From a virus: a DNA stretch of 20,661 nt. The notes beneath the pieces are model-generated. The model was not told the origin of the DNA. It was given only the letters and a program-made list of their open reading frames with translations, and did no database searches. The DNA lies in IMG/VR virus record IMGVR_UViG_3300032220_000603, positions 1-20,661 of that record; one strand, given 5' to 3'. Made by a program: the position numbers and the translations under genes. Positions 5,101 to 12,413 of this stretch are shown in pieces. Position 1 is the first letter of the stretch. Every line of letters starts with the position of its first letter.

Positions 5101-7784
5101 CCAACACAGTTCCAACAGAGTTTACAAACCTCAAGTATTCTCAGAATGTTGTTGATCTTTATCCTCAGTTAGATAAAGATAACGTCCATGATAACCCACC
5201 AGCATCGATTTCATTTGCAAAGAGAGATCCTCTTGGTGATGTTGTAACAAACGATCTTAAGAATAGTATTACTAGAGAAAGTATTGATAAGTTATTCCAC
5301 TACTTTGGTCTAAGTCCTATTGTTTCGAGTATTGAAACTTCTGTTTCAGGTATTACTACAGTTACCTTTAATAAAGAACACCAACTGAATGGAGTTGTTA
5401 CTTATAACACTCTGAATGGTGGAAGTGGACACTCTAACGGAACTTACTATAACGTAAAACTTTACAATGAGAATACTCTCACTAACTGGGACGGTGCGAC
5501 TGCAAAGGTCGTTGTTTCTGGTGTAGGAAACTCTGTAACTTCTGCTGAGATTATCTCTGGTGGTTCTGGATATACAAATGGAGAAACTCTTTGGTTTGAT
5601 AGTGGTGCTATTGGAGGTTCTCCAAGTGCAAGAATTACAATTGCAACCTCTGGTATTTCAACCTCTGTAGGAAACTCAGTTCAGTTTACTGGACTTGGAA
5701 CAGTTACTGACGGATACTATCGAATTATTGATATTCCTGCAAAGAACAAGATTGCTATTGGTCAAACCGTTGGAGACCCAACAATTGTTCCTGGACAATA
5801 TTTTATTAATATCAGTCCTGCGGTATCAGTTAACTCTGCTCCAACTTATGATTCAGCAACAGGTATTGCAACATTCACCTGTGCAAGTTCGCATGGTCTT
5901 GTAGCTGGTAATAAGTTCAGAGTTCTCGATGCATCACACAACAACTTAGGAGACTTTGTTGTTAATGAAATTGCTTCACCAACAGTCTTCACATCGGAGA
6001 CGGACAAGACAATTCCAGCATCAACAAAGATTTTAAAACATGCATTGTCTGGAAATGATGCAACTTCAGACTCTCTTGGTGAGAACCTTGGTACAAGAGG
6101 AGTTTCACTCTATCAGAATGAAATTCTGACTCTTGGACAAACTATCACGAACGAAACTCAGTTTATCGTTTCTGTACCAAACTCTGGTATCGGTACTGTC
6201 GCTCGTTTCCCACTTGGTTCTTATATCCAAGTTGATAATGAAATCATGAGAATTACCAGCAGCACGCTGGCTGGATCTGGTAATAATGAAATTCAGGTCA
6301 TTCGTGGTTCGATGGGTACTCTCAAAGAGAACCATACCTCAGGTGTGATGATCCGCAAGATCAAACCACTTCCTATTGAACTTCGTAGACCATCGATCAT
6401 TCGTGCATCGGGTCATACCTTTGAATACATGGGATTTGGACCTGGTAACTATTCGACAGGTCTACCACAACTTCAGAACAGAACTTTAACTGAAAGAGAA
6501 GACTTCCTTTCACAGTCTCAAGAAAGTTCTTGTGGTAATGTTGTCTATACTGGTATGAACAGTGATGGAGACTTCTTCATTGGTAATACCAAGTATTCTG
6601 CTTCTTCTGGTGAACAAACTACCTATGATATTCCTGTTCCAACTATTACAGGTCAAGATCCTTCAAGACTCTCAGTTGTCTTTGATGAAGTTATTGTAAA
6701 AGAAAGAATTATTGTAGAGGGTGGTAACTCTCAGCAAGTTCTATCACAGTTTGATGGTCCAGTGACCTTCAACAAAGAACTAAAGATGAATGATACCGTT
6801 GCTATCAACGGTGCTCTTAAAGTTAACAATACTCAAGAGATTACAAATACAACACAGTCAACCAACAAAGACACTGGTGCTCTGATTGTCGAAGGTGGTG
6901 TTGGTATTGAGAAGAACCTCAATATCGGTGGTGATATGACCATCGGTGGAACCACACAGTCAACAACAAAAGATACTGGTGCTCTGGTTCTTGAGGGTGG
7001 TCTTGGTGTCGAGAAGAACCTAAACATTGGTGGTGTTCAAACGATTGCTGGAACCACAGAGTCAACCAACAAAGACACTGGTGCTCTGATTGTCGAAGGT
7101 GGTGTTGGTATTGAGAAGAACCTCAATATCGGTGGAAACCTAAATGTTGGCGGCACGGCGACTATTACAGGCAATATCACCGCAAATGCAAATATTAGAT
7201 TTGGTGATAATGACCATCTATATCTTGGTGATGGTGATGACCTTGATCTCTATCATGATGGTTCAAACAGTTATGTTGATGATAAGGGATCTGGTTCCCT
7301 GTTCTTACGTGGTAATGGTGGAGTCTACATTCAGAAGTATACTGGCGAAAGCATGATTGATGCCGTTGCTGACGGTGCAATCAACCTCTATCATGATAAT
7401 ACTGTAAGAATCAATACTCGTTCTGACGGTGCAAGAGTTACTGGTGAGTTCAGTGCAACTGGTGATGTAATCGCATTTGTTTCTGACGAAAGACTCAAGA
7501 CAAACATTCAACCTCTTGAGAATGCACTCGATAAAGTTCTTCAGTTAAGTGGTTTTACTTATACGTTCAATGAAACCGCTGGTTTACTTGGTTTCAATAC
7601 TGAAGAAACTCACGTTGGTGTTTCTGCACAACAAGTTCAGGCAGTTCTTCCTGAGGCAGTAAAACCAGCACCTGTAAGCGGAGACTACATCACAGTTCAA
7701 TATGAGAAGATCGTTCCTCTGCTTATTGAAGCTATCAAGGAACTCTCTGCTAAGGTAGATGCTCTGGAAAAGAAAATAGGTTGA
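2166..7784 (+). CDS. giant tail fibre protein with C-terminal S74 chaperone domain
   Basis: This 1872-residue structural protein probably forms a trimeric fibre. The N-terminus (YVNPNDLDATDSIDNQGNS, then KPFKTIQRALLES) matches the beta-helix lead-in seen in cyanophage fibre proteins. A long body rich in S, T, G and N follows, with strand-turn patterns and 'VTTSTAHGL'-like modules that recur (ASSHGL, ADLPHNL). Around residues 1563-1665 there are three 34-residue repeats built on NKDTGALIVEGGVGIEKNLN. Next come collar-like sequences (ANIRFGDNDHLYLGDGDDLD). The last 100 residues are a peptidase S74 intramolecular chaperone: SDERLK at 1773-1778 supplies the Ser and Lys of the self-cleavage site, and a coiled-coil end (LIEAIKELSAKVDALEKKIG) follows. 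The S74 part is expected to trimerise the fibre and then cut itself off. Host receptor contact is inferred. The gene ends inside the next promoter/terminator. Confidence 0.92.
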   Translation: MPLNKLENFIRNTEGRILYVNPNDLDATDSIDNQGNSLTKPFKTIQRALLESARFSYLRGDNNDLVEKTTILLFPGEHLVDNRPGFAVKDVGGVATAVSPSGSESVAGEELTLTLSSNFDLTQTNNILHKFNSVYGGVVVPRGTSIVGLDLRKTKIRPKYVPNPTDTNAPNSAIFRVTGACYFWQFSIFDGSESGLVYTDPVDFSSNNRSIPTFSHHKLTCFEYADGVNLPTGYTITDLDMYYSKLSNAFNLASGRDIDQKYPANPLGFSKQRPEWEIVGAFASDPVNISNIISGDGSTPGSIVTVTTSTAHGLTEGTPVKIRGINVDDYNISTKVQTVPSSTTFTYILPFVRDNLPAGASAGLSGSSGTVTIETDTVSGASPYIFNISLRSVWGMNGMHADGFKASGFRSMVVAQFTAVSLQKDDRAFVKYNKQNRVYDAIGISKVTGSALSSGSSSTNLATVYHLDSGAIYRHGWQPVHIKVTNDSFIQIVSVFAIGFNKHFAMESGGDGSITNSNSNFGQFSLSSDGFKKEAFDKDNKAFITSIITPKAVTTEEINIDWISFDVAKTQQVGVSSHLYLFGFNNPDDDPPVITQGYRIGAKVNDSLSVVTPSGTKTASIYMLDNIIGTGTTIALGTQSSEKLYKATSSGSNILTLGTHNIQTGEKIRIISDAGDLPENLTENVIYYAIRHSATEIKVAGSKTNAEAATPIPITIYGGTQLKVVSRVSDKAAGEIGSPIQYDSVNSAWYVHANANNDIYSTINSLGVAGLTARTSVAFIERRDDPRSLDEKLYKVRVVVPRELFNGRDPNEGFVIQESSTTGARSNADFSLGSITSSDYLFNRNPRFISTCTYDSINNLVTVTADLPHNLKVGDQVILKNVTSTTNTAGTLNLGYNGTFVVTEVTNDKVFKYGTTDTLGTVHNPGTFTNNTNTRSVSLPRFERNDLKGNFFVYRREVISQYIYNVQDGVYHVYLLNASNTVPTEFTNLKYSQNVVDLYPQLDKDNVHDNPPASISFAKRDPLGDVVTNDLKNSITRESIDKLFHYFGLSPIVSSIETSVSGITTVTFNKEHQLNGVVTYNTLNGGSGHSNGTYYNVKLYNENTLTNWDGATAKVVVSGVGNSVTSAEIISGGSGYTNGETLWFDSGAIGGSPSARITIATSGISTSVGNSVQFTGLGTVTDGYYRIIDIPAKNKIAIGQTVGDPTIVPGQYFINISPAVSVNSAPTYDSATGIATFTCASSHGLVAGNKFRVLDASHNNLGDFVVNEIASPTVFTSETDKTIPASTKILKHALSGNDATSDSLGENLGTRGVSLYQNEILTLGQTITNETQFIVSVPNSGIGTVARFPLGSYIQVDNEIMRITSSTLAGSGNNEIQVIRGSMGTLKENHTSGVMIRKIKPLPIELRRPSIIRASGHTFEYMGFGPGNYSTGLPQLQNRTLTEREDFLSQSQESSCGNVVYTGMNSDGDFFIGNTKYSASSGEQTTYDIPVPTITGQDPSRLSVVFDEVIVKERIIVEGGNSQQVLSQFDGPVTFNKELKMNDTVAINGALKVNNTQEITNTTQSTNKDTGALIVEGGVGIEKNLNIGGDMTIGGTTQSTTKDTGALVLEGGLGVEKNLNIGGVQTIAGTTESTNKDTGALIVEGGVGIEKNLNIGGNLNVGGTATITGNITANANIRFGDNDHLYLGDGDDLDLYHDGSNSYVDDKGSGSLFLRGNGGVYIQKYTGESMIDAVADGAINLYHDNTVRINTRSDGARVTGEFSATGDVIAFVSDERLKTNIQPLENALDKVLQLSGFTYTFNETAGLLGFNTEETHVGVSAQQVQAVLPEAVKPAPVSGDYITVQYEKIVPLLIEAIKELSAKVDALEKKIG
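6851..7156 (+). repeat. three tandem 102-bp (34-residue) repeats in the fibre gene
   Basis: Three in-frame units of 102 bases share CAGTCAACC/AACAAAGA...CTGGTGCTCTG. Units 1 and 3 are identical over at least 70 bases while unit 2 differs at many third positions. Each encodes one NKDTGALIVEGGVGIEKNLNIGG-type fibre segment. The identity of the outer copies points to recent conversion or duplication. Confidence 0.85.
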
Positions 7785-7809
7785 CAAAATACCAGGACTA
7801 GTTTATAGT
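7781..7809 (+). promoter_or_regulatory. sigma-70 promoter
   Basis: A perfect TTGACA (7781-7786) lies 17 bases from TATAGT (7804-7809), one base off consensus. The ATG at 7832 is 22 bases beyond. It overlaps the fibre stop codon and a hairpin terminator, so it would restart host-type transcription for the modification cassette. Confidence 0.7.
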
Positions 7810-7826
7810 ACTGGTATTATCTTTTT
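7788..7826 (+). terminator. Rho-independent terminator overlapping a promoter
   Basis: AATACCAG (7788-7795) pairs with CTGGTATT (7811-7818), and after one mismatch ACTA (7797-7800) pairs with TAGT (7806-7809) around a 5-base loop. A run of five T starts at 7822. The hairpin covers the -10 box of the promoter at 7781-7809. Confidence 0.6.
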
Positions 7827-7831
7827 AAAGT

Positions 7832-8488
7832 ATGCTAGGCGTATATCCTTTATTTCCAGTTCCAATTGCTAAAGCACAATACCCTCCAGAAAAACATAAA
7901 GAGTTCAAAGATAAAGTTTTGAAGTTCATTAAAGAAAATAAAAACTTAGAGGTTGATGGAATTACATCTCCAGAACTCAAGCATTTCTTTAACTCATCAG
8001 AACTTAAAAAAGGATTCTTCGACTATCTTCCAGACGAAGACTTTAAAAACTTCCTAGAAGACTCTGCATATGGATTTGTGAGAGGTGTGATGGGTTGTGA
8101 CGTTGAAGACATGCTTATAACAGACTGTTGGATTAACACATGCTATAAGAATGGTTTTCAACAATATCATAGTCATTCAAACTCATATGTTTCCGCAACT
8201 TATTATGTGAATTATATTCCATCAATTCATTCGACTCTTTCTTTTCTCAATCCATTCTATAATGTTCACGTCGAACCTTTTATGGAGTTGAATACTCTTG
8301 ATAAAACCGAGTTCAACCAAAAGGATATTATATGTGATTTTATTGAAGAAGGTGATTTGGTTCTGTGGTCATCTCATTTAGATCATGGGTATGATATAAA
8401 TATCGGTAATGGTAGAGTATCAATCTCTATGAATTTTGTTCCATCAAAATTCAAGTCTGGACCATACACATTTTCAATTCAAAAATGA
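7832..8488 (+). CDS. 2OG-Fe(II) oxygenase
   Basis: This 218-residue protein resembles the TIGR02466-type 2-oxoglutarate/Fe(II) oxygenases. The N-terminus (GVYPLFPVPIAKAQYP) has the family's 'lFptPi' opening. The core is NGFQQYHSHSN followed by YVSATYYVNYIP, which gives the metal HxH-type segment (H113/H115) and the strand after it. The distal part (GDLVLWSSHLDHGYDIN) gives H185, followed by NGRVSISMNF, where R195 would bind the 2-oxoglutarate carboxylate. Such enzymes couple 2-oxoglutarate and O2 to hydroxylation; the substrate is unknown. It is the first gene of an overlapping run, behind its own sigma-70 promoter, and its TGA overlaps the next ATG (ATGA). The classic first-site acidic residue is not obvious, so activity is likely rather than certain. 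Confidence 0.85.
   Translation: MLGVYPLFPVPIAKAQYPPEKHKEFKDKVLKFIKENKNLEVDGITSPELKHFFNSSELKKGFFDYLPDEDFKNFLEDSAYGFVRGVMGCDVEDMLITDCWINTCYKNGFQQYHSHSNSYVSATYYVNYIPSIHSTLSFLNPFYNVHVEPFMELNTLDKTEFNQKDIICDFIEEGDLVLWSSHLDHGYDINIGNGRVSISMNFVPSKFKSGPYTFSIQK
8395..8402 (+). promoter_or_regulatory. late promoter motif TATAAATA inside the oxygenase gene
   Basis: An exact TATAAATA occurs 83 bases before the adhesin start at 8485. It could give late transcription of the structural adhesin separately from the oxygenase. It lies in coding sequence, so chance occurrence is possible. Confidence 0.35.
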
Positions 8489-9489
8489 CTTTACAATCTA
8501 GCGGTCAAATTGCATTATCAGACTTAAGAACCGAGTATACAAACTTGGGTTCTGCTGCAAAAGTGGCGATGAACGAGTTTTATTATGGTTCCACTTATCT
8601 GCAGAAAAATAAATGTACTGACCAAGCTAGAAGTGATGCAAGTCATCCCACAAAAGCATCTCACTTTGATAATGTTCCTGTAGCAGGTTCTGGAACTCAA
8701 ATTAAACTTACTAATTTTTATAATAAAGTTTATTATTATGCTAGACAAGCGATAGTTCAGGTAAGTGGTAATAACGCAAATGTTGATGTTCCTACTGTTG
8801 AAGGAGAATCTCTTAAAAAAAATAGTAATAATACAGTATTTTTTGATATTGATGTTACAGGAAATTGTAAGGCAACCACAACAGGAAGTTACGGTCTTAA
8901 CATTCCACAAGGATCAATACCAAATACTACTTGTTTCATGACTAATGACTATGCAATTTATGGAAAAGGTGGAAAGGGTGGAGATGGTGGAGGATCTGGA
9001 TCTCCGGGCGGCACGGCTTTTTCTGTTGCTTCAAACATTTATCTTAAAAATAATAACCGTATTCTTGGTGGTGGAGGCGGTGGAGGCGGTAGTGGTGGCA
9101 AAACACAATCATTTAATGAATGTTATTGCTGTAACGTAAGTAATACTTCTATTGGTGGATCTGGTGGAGGTGGTGGAAAAGGTGGCGGAGCAGGCGGCAG
9201 CGGCAGCGGCGCACCACCATCAAACTTCCCAGCAGGTAGTGGTGGTTCTGGTGGAGACGGTGACGAGGACACAAGCACCGTTCCGGGTTCTGGCGGTGGC
9301 GGCGGAGGACGTTGTGGAGGATATCCTCAAGGAACTATTTGCTCTAATTCCGGATCACCAGGTGGAGGATGGGGCTCTAGTGGTGGAGGTAGTGGAGGTT
9401 CTGGTGGAAATGCAATTCGTCGTAGAAGTAGTGCTTATTATGTGGTATTGACAAGTGGAACACAAGCAGGCAGCACGGTTACATTCTAA
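8485..9489 (+). CDS. glycine-rich tail-fibre adhesin (gp38-like)
   Basis: The protein has 334 residues. The N-terminus (MTLQSSGQIALSDLRTEY, then FYYGSTYLQ) is the 'SSGQI.LSDLR.E' opening common to phage fibre-tip and minor structural proteins. From about residue 160 to 310 it is dominated by poly-glycine tracts with serine (GGGGGGGGSGG, GKGGGAGGSGSG, GGGGGGRCGG) broken by short variable inserts (NECYCCNVSNTS, YPQGTICSN). This is the layout of polyglycine-sandwich adhesins such as T2/S16 gp38, where the inserts form receptor-binding loops. The end (SAYYVVLTSGTQAGSTVTF) is a strand-rich cap. It overlaps the oxygenase by four bases and the next gene by 35, so it appears translationally coupled to candidate modifying enzymes. 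Cysteine clusters and Ser/Pro/Lys residues in the loops could be modification targets; that is inference. Confidence 0.8.
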   Translation: MTLQSSGQIALSDLRTEYTNLGSAAKVAMNEFYYGSTYLQKNKCTDQARSDASHPTKASHFDNVPVAGSGTQIKLTNFYNKVYYYARQAIVQVSGNNANVDVPTVEGESLKKNSNNTVFFDIDVTGNCKATTTGSYGLNIPQGSIPNTTCFMTNDYAIYGKGGKGGDGGGSGSPGGTAFSVASNIYLKNNNRILGGGGGGGGSGGKTQSFNECYCCNVSNTSIGGSGGGGGKGGGAGGSGSGAPPSNFPAGSGGSGGDGDEDTSTVPGSGGGGGGRCGGYPQGTICSNSGSPGGGWGSSGGGSGGSGGNAIRRRSSAYYVVLTSGTQAGSTVTF

Positions 9490-10174
9490 TTTTGGTATTG
9501 GAATTGAAAGAGAAATTTATTCTCAACCGTATTTTTCATATCATTATGGGTATAAAAGTTTATTGCAAATACCAGAACGAAACTCTTGTTCAAAGTTATT
9601 TGAAGTAGAGAAGAAAATAAAAGAAAAATTTGAAACTATAAACTTTCATATTTTATTTTTAAACATTTCTCGAAGAGGAACTTTTGTAAACTTTACTCTG
9701 AAAAATCAAGAAAACTATGATGAGATACAAAAACTAGGAATCATTCCTATCAAAAACCAAAACTCATTTACGTTCAATCTAGATGATATTGGTGGTGATA
9801 TTCCTCATCGAGAAATATTTCCTAAAGCAAACTTAGATGAATTTGATATAGCAGACAAAACTCTAAATGTAACAAAAGAAGTCATATCAAAGTTCAATCC
9901 AATTTTTTATTGTATTGGTTTTGATGGATGTAATGGAAAACTTAACTATGATACTATCCACTTAGAGTTATATCCACAAAATACTACTGATGGTTCAAAG
10001 GGCTTTATAAATATTTTAAAGATTTATGGTATTAATACAGATCCATTTGAAAGATATTTTTTAAACTTCAAAAAGTTTTCCCATGTTAAGTTTAAAATTA
10101 AAAATGGGGAAATTAAAAACATAAAGTATTACAGATCAATCAACGTAAACATTCCAGAATTTTACTATGGATGA
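9455..10174 (+). CDS. protein X1, 239 aa; unknown, paralogue of the protein at 13092
   Basis: The start is taken as GTG 9455, which lies inside the adhesin gene (35-base overlap). No ATG exists near the front, and a later ATT or TTG start is possible. The sequence is mixed alpha/beta with no signal or membrane segment. It resembles the 13092-13832 product: SYHYGY against SYHYCF near the front, IGFDGCNGKLNYDTIHLELYP against YAFDFDENG then NINVELLP, and a shared end (HVKFKIKNGEIKNIKYYRS against HFHFKVKLYKGQ then VKFYRT). Both genes are followed directly by a related methyltransferase gene. The repeating pattern of GFD..G..IELY-like strands faintly recalls ABBA-fold prenyltransferases of the cyanobactin LynF/TruF type, but I regard that as speculation. 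It overlaps the methyltransferase by 8 bases. Confidence 0.75.
   Translation: MEHKQAARLHSNFGIGIEREIYSQPYFSYHYGYKSLLQIPERNSCSKLFEVEKKIKEKFETINFHILFLNISRRGTFVNFTLKNQENYDEIQKLGIIPIKNQNSFTFNLDDIGGDIPHREIFPKANLDEFDIADKTLNVTKEVISKFNPIFYCIGFDGCNGKLNYDTIHLELYPQNTTDGSKGFINILKIYGINTDPFERYFLNFKKFSHVKFKIKNGEIKNIKYYRSINVNIPEFYYG
10006..10013 (+). promoter_or_regulatory. late promoter motif TATAAATA inside X1
   Basis: An exact TATAAATA lies 153 bases before the MT1 start. It may be a late internal promoter, or chance in AT-rich coding sequence. Confidence 0.25.
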
Positions 10175-11324
10175 AACAACCGTATCTTATTATGATTCTC
10201 TTGCTGATGCAATTAACGAAAAGTATCCTCAGGGATATCAAGTTGCGTTAATTAAAAATGAAAAGTATGGATCTCTTGGTCTTAGAGAACAAAACTATCA
10301 GTACTTAGCAGACTTGGGGGAACTTAATCACGATTCCTTCATTGCCGATGTTGGTTGTGGTAATGGACAGTTTCATGCTTTTTTAAAAAATCATCCAAAC
10401 TATAAAAATTGTAGATATCTTGGTGTAGACTGTTGCGAAAAGCAAGTTGATAATGCATCAAAATCTGCAGAAAGTTATGCATCATCTTTTTTCTGCAAAG
10501 ATATGAATGAACTTTTGATGGCTGAACCTTATTTTGATGTGGTTTATTTCATCGAAAGTATTGGATATACAGCTAACCTTGATATTCTTATTAAAACAAT
10601 CTCTACTGGTGTTAAAATTGGTGGAAAAGTAATCATTAAGAACCCAGCAAAAGTGGTTAATGATGAAGAACTAGACTCAAAGTATCAAGAAAAGTTTGCA
10701 AACATACAAAGTGAGTATGGATATAGTGAACAATCTCTTGGTATGCTTCCTGATAGAAACTTCATAGAAGAAACATTTCTTGCAAATGGTTTTGAAGTTG
10801 AAAAGATTGAAGTTCCTAATATTGATGTGATGACTTATAATCAAACCTTCTGCTCAACAGAAGAGTTTTGTGAGGCACATCCTTCATACGTTCAACACAT
10901 CAGTAAGAATGAGACCCAAAACTATGCACCAAACCGTTATCATGAGTGTGTGATTTTTGTATTCAAGAAAGTTGCCGAAGCTATTAGTCATGTTTCGGAA
11001 CTTCCTTATGTGTATAAAACATATAATGAAGGTATCGAGAAGTCTCAGATTGATCCGAATCATCCAAATGCTCCATATATGCAGAGATACTCTGAATATA
11101 GAGAACAATATATTTCAGAGCATCCAGAACAAGCAGACTTTGTTCAAACTCCTTGTGATGATAAAATTACATATGATGGTGTTGGTGTAACATCAACCAC
11201 AGATTCTTCTACTACACTTTCATATTCAACTTCATTCTCAAGTGACTCTGTAGCAGAAGACACTTCAGAATCACGTGTTGTTAATTTAGATGTAAGTTAT
11301 GAAATCGACGACTCCCCAGAATAA
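10167..11324 (+). CDS. class I SAM-dependent methyltransferase MT1 with Ser/Thr-rich tail
   Basis: The protein has 385 residues. The Rossmann core is clear: motif I IADVGCGNGQF (D61 to about 69), the acidic end of strand 2 at GVDCCEKQ (D88), motif IV-like FDVVYFIESIGY (from D124), and VKIGGKVIIKNP as strand 5. Residues 185-194 (GYSEQSLGML) and the IESIGYTANLD segment also occur in the second methyltransferase (13846), so the two are paralogues. Beyond residue 270 there is an extra region with tyrosine- and proline-rich repeats (HPNAPYMQRYSEYREQY) and a Ser/Thr-rich acidic tail from about 335. MT2 has no comparable tail. The methyl acceptor is unknown. Its place after X1 and among hydroxylase genes suggests action on the same substrate. 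It starts 8 bases inside X1 and overlaps the next gene by 26. Confidence 0.88.
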   Translation: MDETTVSYYDSLADAINEKYPQGYQVALIKNEKYGSLGLREQNYQYLADLGELNHDSFIADVGCGNGQFHAFLKNHPNYKNCRYLGVDCCEKQVDNASKSAESYASSFFCKDMNELLMAEPYFDVVYFIESIGYTANLDILIKTISTGVKIGGKVIIKNPAKVVNDEELDSKYQEKFANIQSEYGYSEQSLGMLPDRNFIEETFLANGFEVEKIEVPNIDVMTYNQTFCSTEEFCEAHPSYVQHISKNETQNYAPNRYHECVIFVFKKVAEAISHVSELPYVYKTYNEGIEKSQIDPNHPNAPYMQRYSEYREQYISEHPEQADFVQTPCDDKITYDGVGVTSTTDSSTTLSYSTSFSSDSVAEDTSESRVVNLDVSYEIDDSPE

Positions 11325-11910
11325 ACCATTTTTAGATCTAGAATCTAAGTATGTAAAGAGTTATTTTGATAAAATAACTCAATTGACTCCAGATATTCTC
11401 AAACAAGACTTCACAGAAGTTCCAGAGTACAAAGTCCCTTCAAAATATGAATATGGGGACTGGAGGTTCCGTGTTATTAAGTCGCCAACTGATGGGTTGC
11501 AACTTAAGAACTTTTATAGTGATGCACTTAAAGAGATGGTTCTGGATGAAAATATTCCAACAGTAAGTTTGAATACTTTTGCTGCGAGTTCTGATATTAA
11601 AGAACATGTTGATCCTCCTTATTATGGTAAAAACCTGTGGAGAATCTTGGTTCCTATTACTGCCGACGAAAGTTATATCACAGCAGAAAGTTTTGGAACG
11701 ATCAAAGTTGAAGTTGGTAAACCATTCATTCTTGACTTTGTATATGACTCTCATAGTGGAACAAATAAGTCTAAAGATGTTGACCTCTGCTTCTTGTGCT
11801 TTGATATTTTATATGAGAATGATAGAGAATATCTTGGTTCTCACTTTACAAATGACCCACTTTACTTGAAGGTTCTAAATATTGATATGGGAGCATATGA
11901 GAAATTATGA
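11299..11910 (+). CDS. aspartyl/asparaginyl beta-hydroxylase-like 2OG oxygenase, copy 1
   Basis: The protein has 203 residues. Its double-stranded beta-helix signature is SSDIKEHVDPPYYGKNLWRI, giving H103 and D105 of the iron site and R115 in the following strand. VEVGKPFILDFVYDSHSGTNKS follows with distal H152, then a final strand (DLCFLCFDI). This order (HxD, R-strand, 'G.p.ifD..y.H...N.s') is that of the Asp/Asn hydroxylase family, which hydroxylates protein side chains. The front (YVKSYFDKITQL) resembles that of the next gene (YVEYYDKINEL), so the pair looks like a tandem duplication. The start is the first ATG, 26 bases inside MT1, and the TGA overlaps the next ATG (ATGA). The substrate is unknown; the nearby adhesin and fibres are candidates. 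Confidence 0.8.
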   Translation: MKSTTPQNKPFLDLESKYVKSYFDKITQLTPDILKQDFTEVPEYKVPSKYEYGDWRFRVIKSPTDGLQLKNFYSDALKEMVLDENIPTVSLNTFAASSDIKEHVDPPYYGKNLWRILVPITADESYITAESFGTIKVEVGKPFILDFVYDSHSGTNKSKDVDLCFLCFDILYENDREYLGSHFTNDPLYLKVLNIDMGAYEKL

Positions 11911-12413
11911 CTATTGATTTTTCTAGACCTTATTATGTTGAATACTATGATAAAATTAACGAGTTAAAACAGTTAATTTTGGACGAACATTTCAGTCCAA
12001 AAACTAACATGAAAATCTCTTGGAACATAGATGATGATAGTGGATGTGTCTTATATGCATTCAAGAAAATTCCAAGAGAAGAAGCAACCATTCCAAAAGA
12101 CAAATATTCAACAGAGATAGTAGAAAAGTTTGCGGAGGATGATCGTATTCTTGCATTCTCAAAAATAACTATTCCTCCAGGTCAACACGTCGGCAAGCAT
12201 GTTGATACCTGTTATTGGAACAGAGAGTTTTTCAGAGCACATATTCCTCTGATGAACACTAAAGCAATGTTTTATTATGGTGATGAAGAAATAAACTGGA
12301 AAAAAGGAGAACTTTATTTCTTTGATGTAAGGCACATAGAACATTCTGCAAAGAATGATTCTGATGAAAAGTTTGAATTTATTAGTATTGATATTTGTGT
12401 AGAGGATGCATAA
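11907..12413 (+). CDS. aspartyl/asparaginyl beta-hydroxylase-like 2OG oxygenase, copy 2
   Basis: The protein has 168 residues and is more compact than copy 1. Motifs are IPPGQHVGKHVDT (H98, D100), the strand FFRAHIPL (R110), then INWKKGELYFFD and VRHIEHSAKND with distal H146, and a last strand (FEFISIDIC). The IPPG...H.D, RaHiPL, and W..GE..fFD...H...N series is the classic Asp/Asn beta-hydroxylase arrangement and looks catalytically complete. It overlaps its upstream neighbour by 4 bases and its downstream neighbour by 8 (ATGCATAA), so translation is probably coupled. Divergence from copy 1 outside the core suggests the two act on different residues or proteins. The substrate is not predictable from sequence. 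Confidence 0.85.
   Translation: MTIDFSRPYYVEYYDKINELKQLILDEHFSPKTNMKISWNIDDDSGCVLYAFKKIPREEATIPKDKYSTEIVEKFAEDDRILAFSKITIPPGQHVGKHVDTCYWNREFFRAHIPLMNTKAMFYYGDEEINWKKGELYFFDVRHIEHSAKNDSDEKFEFISIDICVEDA

Noticed and set aside
6851-7156. CRISPR-like regular repeats
   Set aside because: Units are contiguous, in frame and encode fibre segments; there are no spacers.
8524-8910. 128-codon minus-strand frame opposite the adhesin N-terminus
   Set aside because: Low-complexity I/N/S-rich product with no ribosome site, opposite a clearly real gene.
9152-9451. Valine/alanine-rich plus-strand frame inside the adhesin
   Set aside because: It is the GGT/GGA glycine codon run read in another frame (VVEVVE), not a gene.
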